Shown piece by piece: positions 1 to 7,484 of a stretch of 64,000 nucleotides of DNA; position 1 is the stretch's first letter, and the number at the start of each line of letters is the position of its first letter. A program made the position numbers and the translations under genes. The DNA comes from Sphingobacterium faecium (lineage in GTDB: Bacteria > Bacteroidota > Bacteroidia > Sphingobacteriales > Sphingobacteriaceae), in assembly GCF_003054045.1 (NCBI RefSeq), contig NZ_QBKH01000006.1:186001-250000 (forward strand), in the 5' to 3' direction. The notes under the pieces were generated by a model, which was not told where the DNA came from, ran no database searches, and saw only the letters and a list, made by a program, of their open reading frames with translations.

Positions 1-778
1 ATTCGGCACGTTTCACATCAGTAGATACGGGGTAACCAGATTTAGCCCCTAAAAATACTAAACCACCGTATATCAATAGTAAACAAAAGGTTGCAAGACA
101 ACCCGCACTGGTGACAATTCTATTTTTATCTTTTAGTTTTTCATATCCTTTGGCTTTTGCAGCAGCGATAATGATACTACTAAAAATGACTGAAGCCAGT
201 ACATCTAATGTTTGATATCCTTCAATAAAACCGAGCTTAAAAGCTTGTATAGATTCCATTTGATGTGTAATGTCTGCTGATAAAGGGAACAAAGCCCCCA
301 TAATGATCATACCGATCAATAAAATCAAAAGTAAGGGTGTTAGAAAATTTCCAATGACATTGACGACTTTGGATGGGCGGATAGATAGGATAAAGGTAAC
401 CGTAAAAAATAAGATCGAACCCCAGATCGGTGATAGGTTAGGGAAGGCTGGGAGTAGACCGACCTCAAATGTGGTGGCAGCAGTTCTAGGAATAGCAATC
501 AACGGCCCTATACCGAGCATGATGATGATACCCAATATAGTGGCTATATAAGGATGTGTTCTATTGCCTAAATCTTGGAATGATTCTCCAGAGTTGATGA
601 TGGATAATACGCCCAAAAGTGGAAGTAAAATACCCGTAAGACAAAATCCAATGATAGCCCAATCCCACTGATCAGCCGCATGGAGACCTATAAATGGAGG
701 AAGGAGTAGATTTCCCGCTCCAAAAAACATGGCAAATAAGGCGAATCCCAGTGTGGTAATATCTTTGATTTGTTTCAT
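1..778 (-). CDS. brnQ: Branched-chain amino acid transport system II carrier protein, partial (3' end beyond window)
   Basis: Read on the minus strand, an open frame starts at the ATG at 778-776 and runs off the left edge. About 259 residues are visible out of roughly 430 usual for this family. The N-terminus MKQIKDITTLGFALFAMFFG followed by GAGNLLLPPFIG is the hallmark start of LIVCS/BrnQ carriers, and hydrophobic helices continue throughout. The family imports leucine, isoleucine and valine across the inner membrane with sodium. It lies alone, facing the end of the heme operon, with a two-way terminator between them. Leucine-degradation genes lie further right at 17-24 kb, but nothing ties them to this gene directly. 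The identification is strong and the C-terminal half is not seen. Confidence 0.9.
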   Translation of the reverse strand, partial: MKQIKDITTLGFALFAMFFGAGNLLLPPFIGLHAADQWDWAIIGFCLTGILLPLLGVLSIINSGESFQDLGNRTHPYIATILGIIIMLGIGPLIAIPRTAATTFEVGLLPAFPNLSPIWGSILFFTVTFILSIRPSKVVNVIGNFLTPLLLILLIGMIIMGALFPLSADITHQMESIQAFKLGFIEGYQTLDVLASVIFSSIIIAAAKAKGYEKLKDKNRIVTSAGCLATFCLLLIYGGLVFLGAKSGYPVSTDVKRAE

Positions 779-954
779 TAGTTATCATGATCTTGTTTGT
801 CATATCCCTTATTGATCCTGCACATATAGCAATAAGCTTATTTTGCAGATCGCTTATATTTTAAAAAGCAAGTTGGAATATGAATTGAATTATTAATTGG
901 CAAATATAATAGACTTTCTAATTAAACCGTTATCAACACATATAGGGTGGGGCA

Positions 955-1002
955 AAAAACACCAAAGCATCTTGATTTTCATCAAAATGCTTTGGTGTTT
1001 TT
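955..1002. terminator. Bidirectional hairpin terminator
   Basis: Two perfect 16-nt arms (955-970 and 987-1002; core ACACCAAAGCAT / ATGCTTTGGTGT) are separated by 16 nt and flanked by A and T runs, so it can work on both strands. It sits 21 nt beyond the stop of the last gene of the leftward heme operon. Confidence 0.8.
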
Positions 1003-1023
1003 ATTGAAAATAGATTTTTAGGT

Positions 1024-1623
1024 CTACTTTGCAAAATGTTTTACTTTTAGTGTGTAAGTGGCTTCACCATTTAAAGCGACAACTGACTCGGCATTGAAGA
1101 TAATTACTTCTTCCGCATCTTTAGATAGGGTTGTTCCTTTATACAAAATAATAAATCGATTTGCTGTAGGATAGACTGCATGATTGTTTTTAAAATCATA
1201 GATAATCCAAGTTGGTCCAGTTGCTGGTTGGCCAGCACTTGAAGCATCAATAGCTAATGATGGTGTTTCAGTAAAATTAAGCGTCTCAAGATCTGAGACT
1301 TTTATGGCATCAATTGTTTTACCAGCAAGGTCAAAATATCCAAATTTATAAGCTGTAGTGCTGGGTTTCAAGGTTGATCCGTACATTCCTGATAAATTGA
1401 TCGTACTTGTTTTTTCTTCTGCTGCTATATTTTTGACTAAATCATAATAAAGCGTTGTTGATGGAGGTACTACAATTGTGCTTGTTTTAACTGTTGCTTT
1501 GCTATCTAAAAGAATTGCAGGATTGACATCATTATCATCGCTCTTGCAAGAGCTCAAATTGAATACTGTTATGGCAACAAATGCTAAGCTAGCGATGTTT
1601 TTCAGTTTAAATGTGAAATTCAT
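1024..1623 (-). CDS. Unknown lipoprotein in the heme-uptake operon
   Basis: A 199-residue protein. The frame stays open upstream to 1845 inside the heme oxygenase gene, but the ATG at 1623 gives a clean lipoprotein signal peptide ending in the lipobox LSSC (Cys near residue 25), followed by Lys-Ser-Asp-Asp. I see no catalytic motif. The rest is rich in beta-prone segments (TWIIYDF, NRFIILYKGTT, EATYTLKVKHF). It is the last gene of the operon receptor-HmuY-heme oxygenase-this gene, 13 nt after the heme oxygenase stop. That placement suggests a periplasmic or surface role in heme handling, but I do not recognise the family. It lacks the WDIAF-type segment seen in the HmuY homologue of the same operon. 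Confidence 0.75.
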   Translation of the reverse strand: MNFTFKLKNIASLAFVAITVFNLSSCKSDDNDVNPAILLDSKATVKTSTIVVPPSTTLYYDLVKNIAAEEKTSTINLSGMYGSTLKPSTTAYKFGYFDLAGKTIDAIKVSDLETLNFTETPSLAIDASSAGQPATGPTWIIYDFKNNHAVYPTANRFIILYKGTTLSKDAEEVIIFNAESVVALNGEATYTLKVKHFAK

Positions 1624-1636
1624 GATTATATATAGT

Positions 1637-2197
1637 TTAAGATAAAACAGATTTAGAGTTAAATGTATTGGTAAATGCTGCGAATGTAGCCAAAGCTGCA
1701 TCAATTGCTTGCTGATGATCTTCGTCAGCGACTTCTTGATTGATAATAGCTGTGAATTCAGCCCATTTGTCTTGCGATTTATCGCCGTAGCCATTGAAGA
1801 AGTTAAAACCTGTGGTAATTCCTCTATGTTGTAGCATCTTGACAATATGCGGACCGCCCATAATAGAACCTTCTAGTACATATAATGCGCCGATAGCTTG
1901 GTTTTTATTTTCAATATCTGGTGAAGCAACCTCTGGTAAATTGTCCAGTTTGCCGCCTAGATCTACAATATCTTTTTCTATGTGAGATGCATTTCTTCGT
2001 GTAGCAAAGTACGGAGCCAAGCTACTAGGTAGTGCTGCTTCAATATGTGCTTCAGCCGCTTTAAAGTAAGCGTAAAAATATTTTAATACATCTGCATAAT
2101 CTAAGTTATTTTCAATTGCTTTCAATTTGAAAATCACATTTTTTTCTAATTCTTGGTGGCCGTTTTTAGTGGCTTCTTTGATTTTTAAGTTTAACAT
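1637..2197 (-). CDS. Biliverdin-producing heme oxygenase
   Basis: A 186-residue cytoplasmic protein of the alpha-helical heme oxygenase family, close to the usual bacterial length of about 190-200. The N-terminal segment KEATKNGHQELEK supplies the probable proximal heme-ligand histidine, His14. The distal-helix signature LYVLEGSIMGGPH (about residues 105-117) has the flexible glycines that close over heme. The enzyme would open the porphyrin ring to biliverdin, CO and Fe2+. It is third in the leftward operon, 10 nt after hmuY, so iron release is coupled to the outer-membrane heme receptor. A second cytoplasmic heme-handling domain (HmuS type) is encoded in the divergent operon. Confidence 0.92.
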   Translation of the reverse strand: MLNLKIKEATKNGHQELEKNVIFKLKAIENNLDYADVLKYFYAYFKAAEAHIEAALPSSLAPYFATRRNASHIEKDIVDLGGKLDNLPEVASPDIENKNQAIGALYVLEGSIMGGPHIVKMLQHRGITTGFNFFNGYGDKSQDKWAEFTAIINQEVADEDHQQAIDAALATFAAFTNTFNSKSVLS

Positions 2198-2207
2198 AAT
2201 AAGTGTA

Positions 2208-2921
2208 TTATTTAGTTTTTAAATTTTTTGAACCGTCTTCTTGAACGAAATACTTGAATGTGAAGTAAGGTGCAGGCCAATTTAGATCGGTTACTGCTGC
2301 TGGAGCTCCTTTATACATGCTGATCATCTGTAATTTAGCATAGTTGCCATTGCTTAAACGGATCACGTATGTTCTTCCTGGAGCTGTTTTTGCCAAATGC
2401 GAAACCATATCATAATTAAACCAGCCCTGAGAGTCTGAATCAAGAATCATACCGACGCCATTGATACTTTTTTGTTCAAAATCGGCATCACTGGGTGCTG
2501 TAGTGACTTGATCATAAGCTTGTTTGACTAAAATAATTTTGTGTTTAGATCCATTTCCAAATGCAGGGGTACTATTTACAGTACCATCATTGACATAAAG
2601 CGTGCTGTTGTACTGACCTGAAAATGCGATGTCCCAGTCTGTTTTACTAAAATTAGCATTTGAATCGGCCTTATTTTTTAACCAAGTCTGCTTTTTATCA
2701 GAGAAACGGAAAAGGAAAGTATGAAAGTCTCGAGTTTCTTTGGGATTTCCATTTCCCGCAGACCCATTGCCTACGTAGGCATCTACATCACCAGCCAAAT
2801 CACTGATTACTGTACTCACACCATCGCTTAATTCTTCGTTTGGGTTTACATTTGATTTGCTGCAAGATGATAATAGTATTCCTATACAGATGTAATTTCC
2901 TATTTTAAATAATGTTTTCAT
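2208..2921 (-). CDS. hmuY: HmuY-family heme-binding lipoprotein
   Basis: A 237-residue protein with a lipoprotein signal peptide ending LLSSC (Cys at about residue 20). Family features visible are the N-terminal-half segment FSKTDWDIAFSGQYNS, a conserved glycine-rich stretch INGVGMILDSDSQGWFNYD, and the C-terminal beta segments TYVIRLSNGNYAKLQMISMY and PYFTFKYFVQEDGS. HmuY proteins of Porphyromonas and relatives are surface hemophores that pass heme to the HmuR-type TonB receptor. Here the receptor gene is directly upstream with a 6-nt gap, the standard arrangement. The exact heme ligands cannot be assigned without an alignment. Confidence 0.88.
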   Translation of the reverse strand: MKTLFKIGNYICIGILLSSCSKSNVNPNEELSDGVSTVISDLAGDVDAYVGNGSAGNGNPKETRDFHTFLFRFSDKKQTWLKNKADSNANFSKTDWDIAFSGQYNSTLYVNDGTVNSTPAFGNGSKHKIILVKQAYDQVTTAPSDADFEQKSINGVGMILDSDSQGWFNYDMVSHLAKTAPGRTYVIRLSNGNYAKLQMISMYKGAPAAVTDLNWPAPYFTFKYFVQEDGSKNLKTK

Positions 2922-2927
2922 AGCTAT

Positions 2928-5297
2928 TTATTTAGTTATTCTATATGATATACCCATTAGTATAGTTCTACCGATTTGTCCTGGGATTAAATAGTTGACA
3001 TAGTTTCCCAGGTTTTCTCCACTCAAACGAACAGTGAATGGTAGTTGATCAAATTTTTTCTCGATAGTCGCATTGTAAAGGATATGCTGATTGACAAATA
3101 TATCGAACCGATCTATAAAATGATTTCCATTGGCATCGCCGAAAGCATATTTTCCTCTGAAATTAGCACGAGCATTCACAGTTAAGTTAAAGGGAGCTTT
3201 ATAAATAACGCCTACATTGAACTGATGTCTTGATCTATTTTCCAAGCCCCAGTAGTCTTTGGGGGTAGGGGTATAGGAATTGCCTGTCTTTGCATCGTAT
3301 AGGGTATTATATGGCCAATTGCCTTGTTTAATACTGTCGGCTATACTCATGTCTTTGGCGATTAGATATTGATATCCTGCATTGATCGTAATTTGTTCCA
3401 TTGGTCTTGTTGAAAAGGAGACATCAAATCCTTTGTTGACAGATTGAGGGAGATTCTGATAGGAATATATCGCCATGTTCTGCATGCCTGTCGCAACTTG
3501 GATACTATTGATCTGATTTTTGAGTTGATGATGGAATACATTAACTTCCAGCGTGGTATTTGATAATGGTTTCCAAGTGAATCCTGCATTGATCGAAGTG
3601 TTACTCTCTGCCTGTAGGTTACGATCAAGTTGATTGATGATATAATTGCGTTTTTCAGAGATCTGTCCAGCTGCATCCATCTGATCGAGAGTATTACGGA
3701 GTACTTCGTTACCGATGACATAATAATTGGCGGCAGGATTATAAAAGACCTGATAGCGTGTTTTGAAGTCTGGTGCTTTAAATCCAGTCCCTATGCCCGT
3801 TTTAAAAGTAAGTTGAGGCAATAGTTGATACGTCACTCCAAAGCTAGGATTCAGTTTGCCTCCATAATTATCGGTTTGATCGTAGCGTAAGCCCATGACA
3901 ATTGTGGTTTTTTTTCCGATTGTTTGATTGGCCTGAGTATATAAAAAGAAGTTTTTCTGATTTTTGTTATCAAAATTTTCGGCAACATCCATCGATTCAA
4001 TAGACCCACCTAAGCCCATCGTTAAATTGAGCCCATTGTACTGATAAGCAAATTGTTGTTCTAGACGATGCACCATTTGCGTAAAATTGTCCGAAATTAG
4101 GCTAGCATCATTTTGTTCGGCAGTTACTTTATTGTCAGATTGATAATGAGAGAGGTAATATGTAGATAACGATTTCCAACGCTCATTCCAACGGCTATCG
4201 TAGAAGATTGAAGCATTGACATCTGTTTCTTTCTGTTGATCTAGCGTGCTGTAATCTTGTCCATAGGCACGTAGCATATCTGATTGACGATAGTTGTATC
4301 GGCCTGATGCTCCAATGAAATGTTGATCATCTTTCAACTGATGCCTGACCTTTCCTTGAATAGCAAAGGTCTGATAGGGTGGAATTGTTGTACCGCTAGA
4401 CTGATAATTTTTGTTAGTATTATAGCCGTCTGTCCGATAGTAGTTGGTCGATAGTAAAGCTGTTCCTTTGTTTTTATTAAAAGAAGTTTCACCTTCTAAG
4501 GTCGCATCTAATATATTAAAACTCCCATAGTTTATATTGCCATGCAATTGAGGTGTCACTTTACCTAGGCGGGTAATGATGTTGATCGCACCACCCAAAG
4601 CATCACTTCCGTAAAGGCAAGAAGAAGCTCCTTTAATGATCTCTATTCGTTCGATATTTGTTACAGAAATACGAGATAAGTCAAAATTTCCCGAACTTCT
4701 GCCAAGCATGGGCTGTCCATCGATCAGGATCATCACATATTCGCTGGAGAATCCCTGAAGTTGAACGCCAACAGAGCGATTACCACCGGCAGTATTACTG
4801 ACAATCGCGATACCCGTTTGTTCTTTTAACACTTCGTCTAAGCGTCGACTGCCCATCAGTTCAATTGCTTTTCTATCAATGATAGTCACAGGCATAGCCG
4901 AATTTTTTGGATCTATTAGTGATGGGCGATTTTGAATTTCTTGTGTCACTAAAGCCTCATTCAACAATTGATTGGATTTACGAAGCTGAAAGCGATGTAT
5001 CTGTTTGTCTTTTGCTAGTAATTCTATAGAACCATGCAGAGTTTCATATCCAACTGCAGTTAATGCATATCTATAAATTCCTGCATACAGCTTTTTTATG
5101 AAGAAGGTGCCTTGATGATCTGATTTTGTGGAGGAATGATCAGGATCAAGTACAATGCTGACATCAGAAACTGGTTTTTGTTGTTCATCTACTACCAATC
5201 CCTGAAATTGCGCATTTTGTTGTGCGTATAGCGTGTTGCCTTTTCCGAAGAGAAAAAGAAAACTAAAAAGCAGCAAGAGATTGTGTATAGTCTTCAA
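2928..5297 (-). CDS. hmuR: TonB-dependent outer-membrane heme receptor (HmuR type)
   Basis: Order of domains: signal peptide, a CarboxypepD_reg-like beta-sandwich (about residues 28-110), plug domain (with VMILIDGQPMLGR and RIEIIKGASSCLYGSDALGG), then a 22-strand-type barrel ending in a terminal beta strand. A GTGFKAPDFK segment followed by DRNLQAES resembles the FRAP/NPNL boxes of heme receptors. Start choice: the frame has no ATG at its 5' end. TTG at 5297 gives MKTIHNLLLLFSF...LYAQ, a textbook signal peptide of a 789-residue protein, so I prefer it. TTG at 5330 would add 11 residues. It heads the operon with hmuY, heme oxygenase and a lipoprotein, and is divergent from the heme ABC importer. 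Confidence 0.88.
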   Translation of the reverse strand: MKTIHNLLLLFSFLFLFGKGNTLYAQQNAQFQGLVVDEQQKPVSDVSIVLDPDHSSTKSDHQGTFFIKKLYAGIYRYALTAVGYETLHGSIELLAKDKQIHRFQLRKSNQLLNEALVTQEIQNRPSLIDPKNSAMPVTIIDRKAIELMGSRRLDEVLKEQTGIAIVSNTAGGNRSVGVQLQGFSSEYVMILIDGQPMLGRSSGNFDLSRISVTNIERIEIIKGASSCLYGSDALGGAINIITRLGKVTPQLHGNINYGSFNILDATLEGETSFNKNKGTALLSTNYYRTDGYNTNKNYQSSGTTIPPYQTFAIQGKVRHQLKDDQHFIGASGRYNYRQSDMLRAYGQDYSTLDQQKETDVNASIFYDSRWNERWKSLSTYYLSHYQSDNKVTAEQNDASLISDNFTQMVHRLEQQFAYQYNGLNLTMGLGGSIESMDVAENFDNKNQKNFFLYTQANQTIGKKTTIVMGLRYDQTDNYGGKLNPSFGVTYQLLPQLTFKTGIGTGFKAPDFKTRYQVFYNPAANYYVIGNEVLRNTLDQMDAAGQISEKRNYIINQLDRNLQAESNTSINAGFTWKPLSNTTLEVNVFHHQLKNQINSIQVATGMQNMAIYSYQNLPQSVNKGFDVSFSTRPMEQITINAGYQYLIAKDMSIADSIKQGNWPYNTLYDAKTGNSYTPTPKDYWGLENRSRHQFNVGVIYKAPFNLTVNARANFRGKYAFGDANGNHFIDRFDIFVNQHILYNATIEKKFDQLPFTVRLSGENLGNYVNYLIPGQIGRTILMGISYRITK

Positions 5298-5586
5298 AGT
5301 TATTTGTAATAATTCTAAATAATAATGCAAGTATCTCCATAAAATGCCAAAGTTTATTTATGCATTGTGTATTTTGATTTGTGCAAAGCGTATTAAATTT
5401 TGTGCTATCTGATATTATATTCCTGATTTAACGCGTGTGAATATTTATGTAAAAACATGATAAACAATGTTTTGAGTGTTTTTATGGAGGGCCTTGTCTG
5501 TTAGTGGAAGCGTATTACAAATGTAGCCCTTTATTTGTAATTAGTTTAAATAAGCTCATTTTTGTTTTCATCAATGAACAAATAAT
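5298..5586. promoter_or_regulatory. Divergent promoter region between the two heme operons
   Basis: A 289-base AT-rich spacer holds the starts of both heme operons. It presumably carries the iron/heme control site and the site for the nearby AraC regulator, but I could not identify a convincing Fur box or exact TAnnTTTG box. On the minus strand, AAACTTTG (revcomp of 5348-5355) is a near match to the Bacteroidota -7 element. A short overlapping reading frame starts at the ATG at 5340 (see findings). Confidence 0.5.
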
Positions 5587-6438
5587 ATGAAGAAAATTTT
5601 CAATAATCTCGCGCTTATCGTTGTTTTATGGTTTTGCTATTCAGTAACTATAGCACAAGTTAATCCACCTAAGAGAATAGTTTCCTTAAGTGGGAGCTTG
5701 ACCGAAATTGTCGATGCACTGGGATTGGGAGCCAATCTGGTTGCTGTAGACGTGACCAGTGATTATCCAGGTTATGTGAAAGAAATCCCAAAGGTGAGTA
5801 AGAACAGATCAATTACTGCTGAAGGCATTGCCTCATTCAGACCTGACATCGTTTTGGGATTTGAAGGTGAAGTGAATGCTGCTGTATTAGCACAATTTAA
5901 AACATTAAATATTCCATGTATTTTATTTACACAGGATTTTTCTGAGGCAGGGTTGACTGGATTAGTTAGAAAGGTAGGGCAGTCCTTAAATGTATCTGCT
6001 AAAGCAACTCAAGTAGCGGAGCAATTGTCAAAAGATTTAAAGTCTGCTATCGCAAAAGCCAAATCGAGTAAAGCAACTAAAATGATGTTCGTGTATGCCC
6101 GTGGAGCTGGTGCAATGAGTGTATCGGGTTCTGGTACAGCTGTTGATGCGGTTATTAAGTTAGCGGGTGCCCAAAATGTGATGAAAGGCTTTACCGGATA
6201 TAAGACTTATAATACGGAAGCATTAGTACAGGCAAATCCAGAAGTAATCTTGTTATTTGATTTTGGAATGTCCAGTTTAGGAGGAAAAGATGCTATACTC
6301 AAATTACCTGGGGTTAACTTAACCACAGCAGGTAAAAATAAAAGAGTAATTGCTATGGATGCCTCCTTGTTAAATGGTTTCAGTATGCGTTTACCACAGG
6401 CGATACAGCAGTTGCACGAAAAATTATTTGGGAAATAG
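5587..6438 (+). CDS. hmuT: Hemin ABC transporter periplasmic binding protein
   Basis: A 283-residue periplasmic protein with signal peptide MKKIFNNLALIVVLWFCYSV...IAQ and no lipobox cysteine. It has the class III cluster A fold pattern: RIVSLSGSLTEIVDALGLG near the N-terminus, PDIVLGFEGEV, the long linking helix, and MMFVYARGAGAMSVSGSGT, which is typical of HmuT/PhuT hemin-binding proteins. It would take heme from the periplasm to the HmuU permease. First gene of the rightward three-gene operon, 8 nt before hmuU. Other cluster A substrates (B12, siderophores) are formally possible, but the HmuS fusion downstream and the divergent HmuY/heme oxygenase operon argue for heme. Confidence 0.9.
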   Translation: MKKIFNNLALIVVLWFCYSVTIAQVNPPKRIVSLSGSLTEIVDALGLGANLVAVDVTSDYPGYVKEIPKVSKNRSITAEGIASFRPDIVLGFEGEVNAAVLAQFKTLNIPCILFTQDFSEAGLTGLVRKVGQSLNVSAKATQVAEQLSKDLKSAIAKAKSSKATKMMFVYARGAGAMSVSGSGTAVDAVIKLAGAQNVMKGFTGYKTYNTEALVQANPEVILLFDFGMSSLGGKDAILKLPGVNLTTAGKNKRVIAMDASLLNGFSMRLPQAIQQLHEKLFGK

Positions 6439-6446
6439 TTGCTGTA

Positions 6447-7481
6447 ATGAAAAATACCTTAATTTACACGCTACTCAGCATATTACTTATTGTCGTAGTC
6501 ATATTTTCGTTAGGGATGGGATCGATATCGGTTTCCTTTTGGGATGTTTGTTCTATACTGTTACATAAGATAGGTCTTAAAGCATCATCAGGCATTGATG
6601 AGTTGACTGTCAATGTTTTGGAACAAATACGGTTACCTCGAATTCTGATGGGCATTGCAGTGGGTGCAGCCTTAGGGATCAGTGGTGCGGCTATTCAAGG
6701 TATATTTCGAAATCCATTGGCTGAACCGGGATTAATGGGGATTTCTTCTGGGGCTTCTTTTTTTGCAGCTTTGGTGATTTCTTTCGAAGGTTTACTGCTT
6801 CCTTTAATTTCAGCAAGCTTAGGATATTATGTTCTTGCTTTTGCTGCATTTTTAGGTGCTACATTAACGGTTCTTATTGTTTATCGTATTTCGATGAACA
6901 ATGGAAAATCACATATCGCCACCATGCTACTCGCAGGAGTTGCCATGAATGCATTTGCTGGTGCGTTGACAGGATTAATGAGTTACTTAGCAACTGAACA
7001 ACAATTACGCTCCATTACATTTTGGTCATTAGGGAGTTTAGCAGGAGCATCATGGGAAAACATTCAAGTGTTATATCCTTGTGTATTGATTTCTTTAATT
7101 GTTTTGCCTCTTTTTGCTAAACAATTAAATGTTTTTGCTTTAGGTGAATCTCAAGCCGAAATGATGGGGGTCAATACCAGCCGATTGAAAATTGTTGTTA
7201 TTTTATTTTCAACTTTGGCTGTAGGGGCAGCAGTGGCATTTTCTGGCGTCATTAGTTTTGTTGGTTTATTAGTGCCACACGCAATCCGATTGATTGGTGG
7301 TGTTGATAATCGCTATGTGTTAATTGCGTCAAGTATTGCTGGCGCTTTGGTTTTGACTCTTGCTGATCTATTGTCGCGGTTGATCATACAACCATTGGAA
7401 CTTCCGATTGGCGTTATTACAGCTTTATTGGGTACTCCCGTTTTCTTATTTATCCTGATTAGAGACAAGAATAAAATCTAA
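6447..7481 (+). CDS. hmuU: Hemin ABC transporter permease
   Basis: A 344-residue polytopic inner-membrane protein of the FecCD/BtuC family, of normal length. It shows the family segments QIRLPRILMGIAVGAALGIS, GAAIQGIFRNPLAEPGLMGI, FSGVISFVGLLVPHAIRL (the EAA-like coupling loop region) and the C-terminal LELPIGVITALLGTPVFLFI. About ten membrane helices are expected. It would form a homodimer channel for heme served by HmuT. The ATPase start codon follows only 3 nt after its stop, so the two are almost certainly co-translated. Confidence 0.93.
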   Translation: MKNTLIYTLLSILLIVVVIFSLGMGSISVSFWDVCSILLHKIGLKASSGIDELTVNVLEQIRLPRILMGIAVGAALGISGAAIQGIFRNPLAEPGLMGISSGASFFAALVISFEGLLLPLISASLGYYVLAFAAFLGATLTVLIVYRISMNNGKSHIATMLLAGVAMNAFAGALTGLMSYLATEQQLRSITFWSLGSLAGASWENIQVLYPCVLISLIVLPLFAKQLNVFALGESQAEMMGVNTSRLKIVVILFSTLAVGAAVAFSGVISFVGLLVPHAIRLIGGVDNRYVLIASSIAGALVLTLADLLSRLIIQPLELPIGVITALLGTPVFLFILIRDKNKI

Positions 7482-7484
7482 TTT

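Noticed and set aside
270..551. Plus-strand 93-codon open frame
   Set aside because: It is antisense to the well-supported brnQ coding sequence and its composition is that of a reverse reading of membrane helices.
1624..1845. N-terminal extension of the heme-operon lipoprotein by 74 residues
   Set aside because: The extension overlaps the heme oxygenase gene out of frame, has no family-like sequence, and would bury the clear lipoprotein signal peptide starting at 1623.
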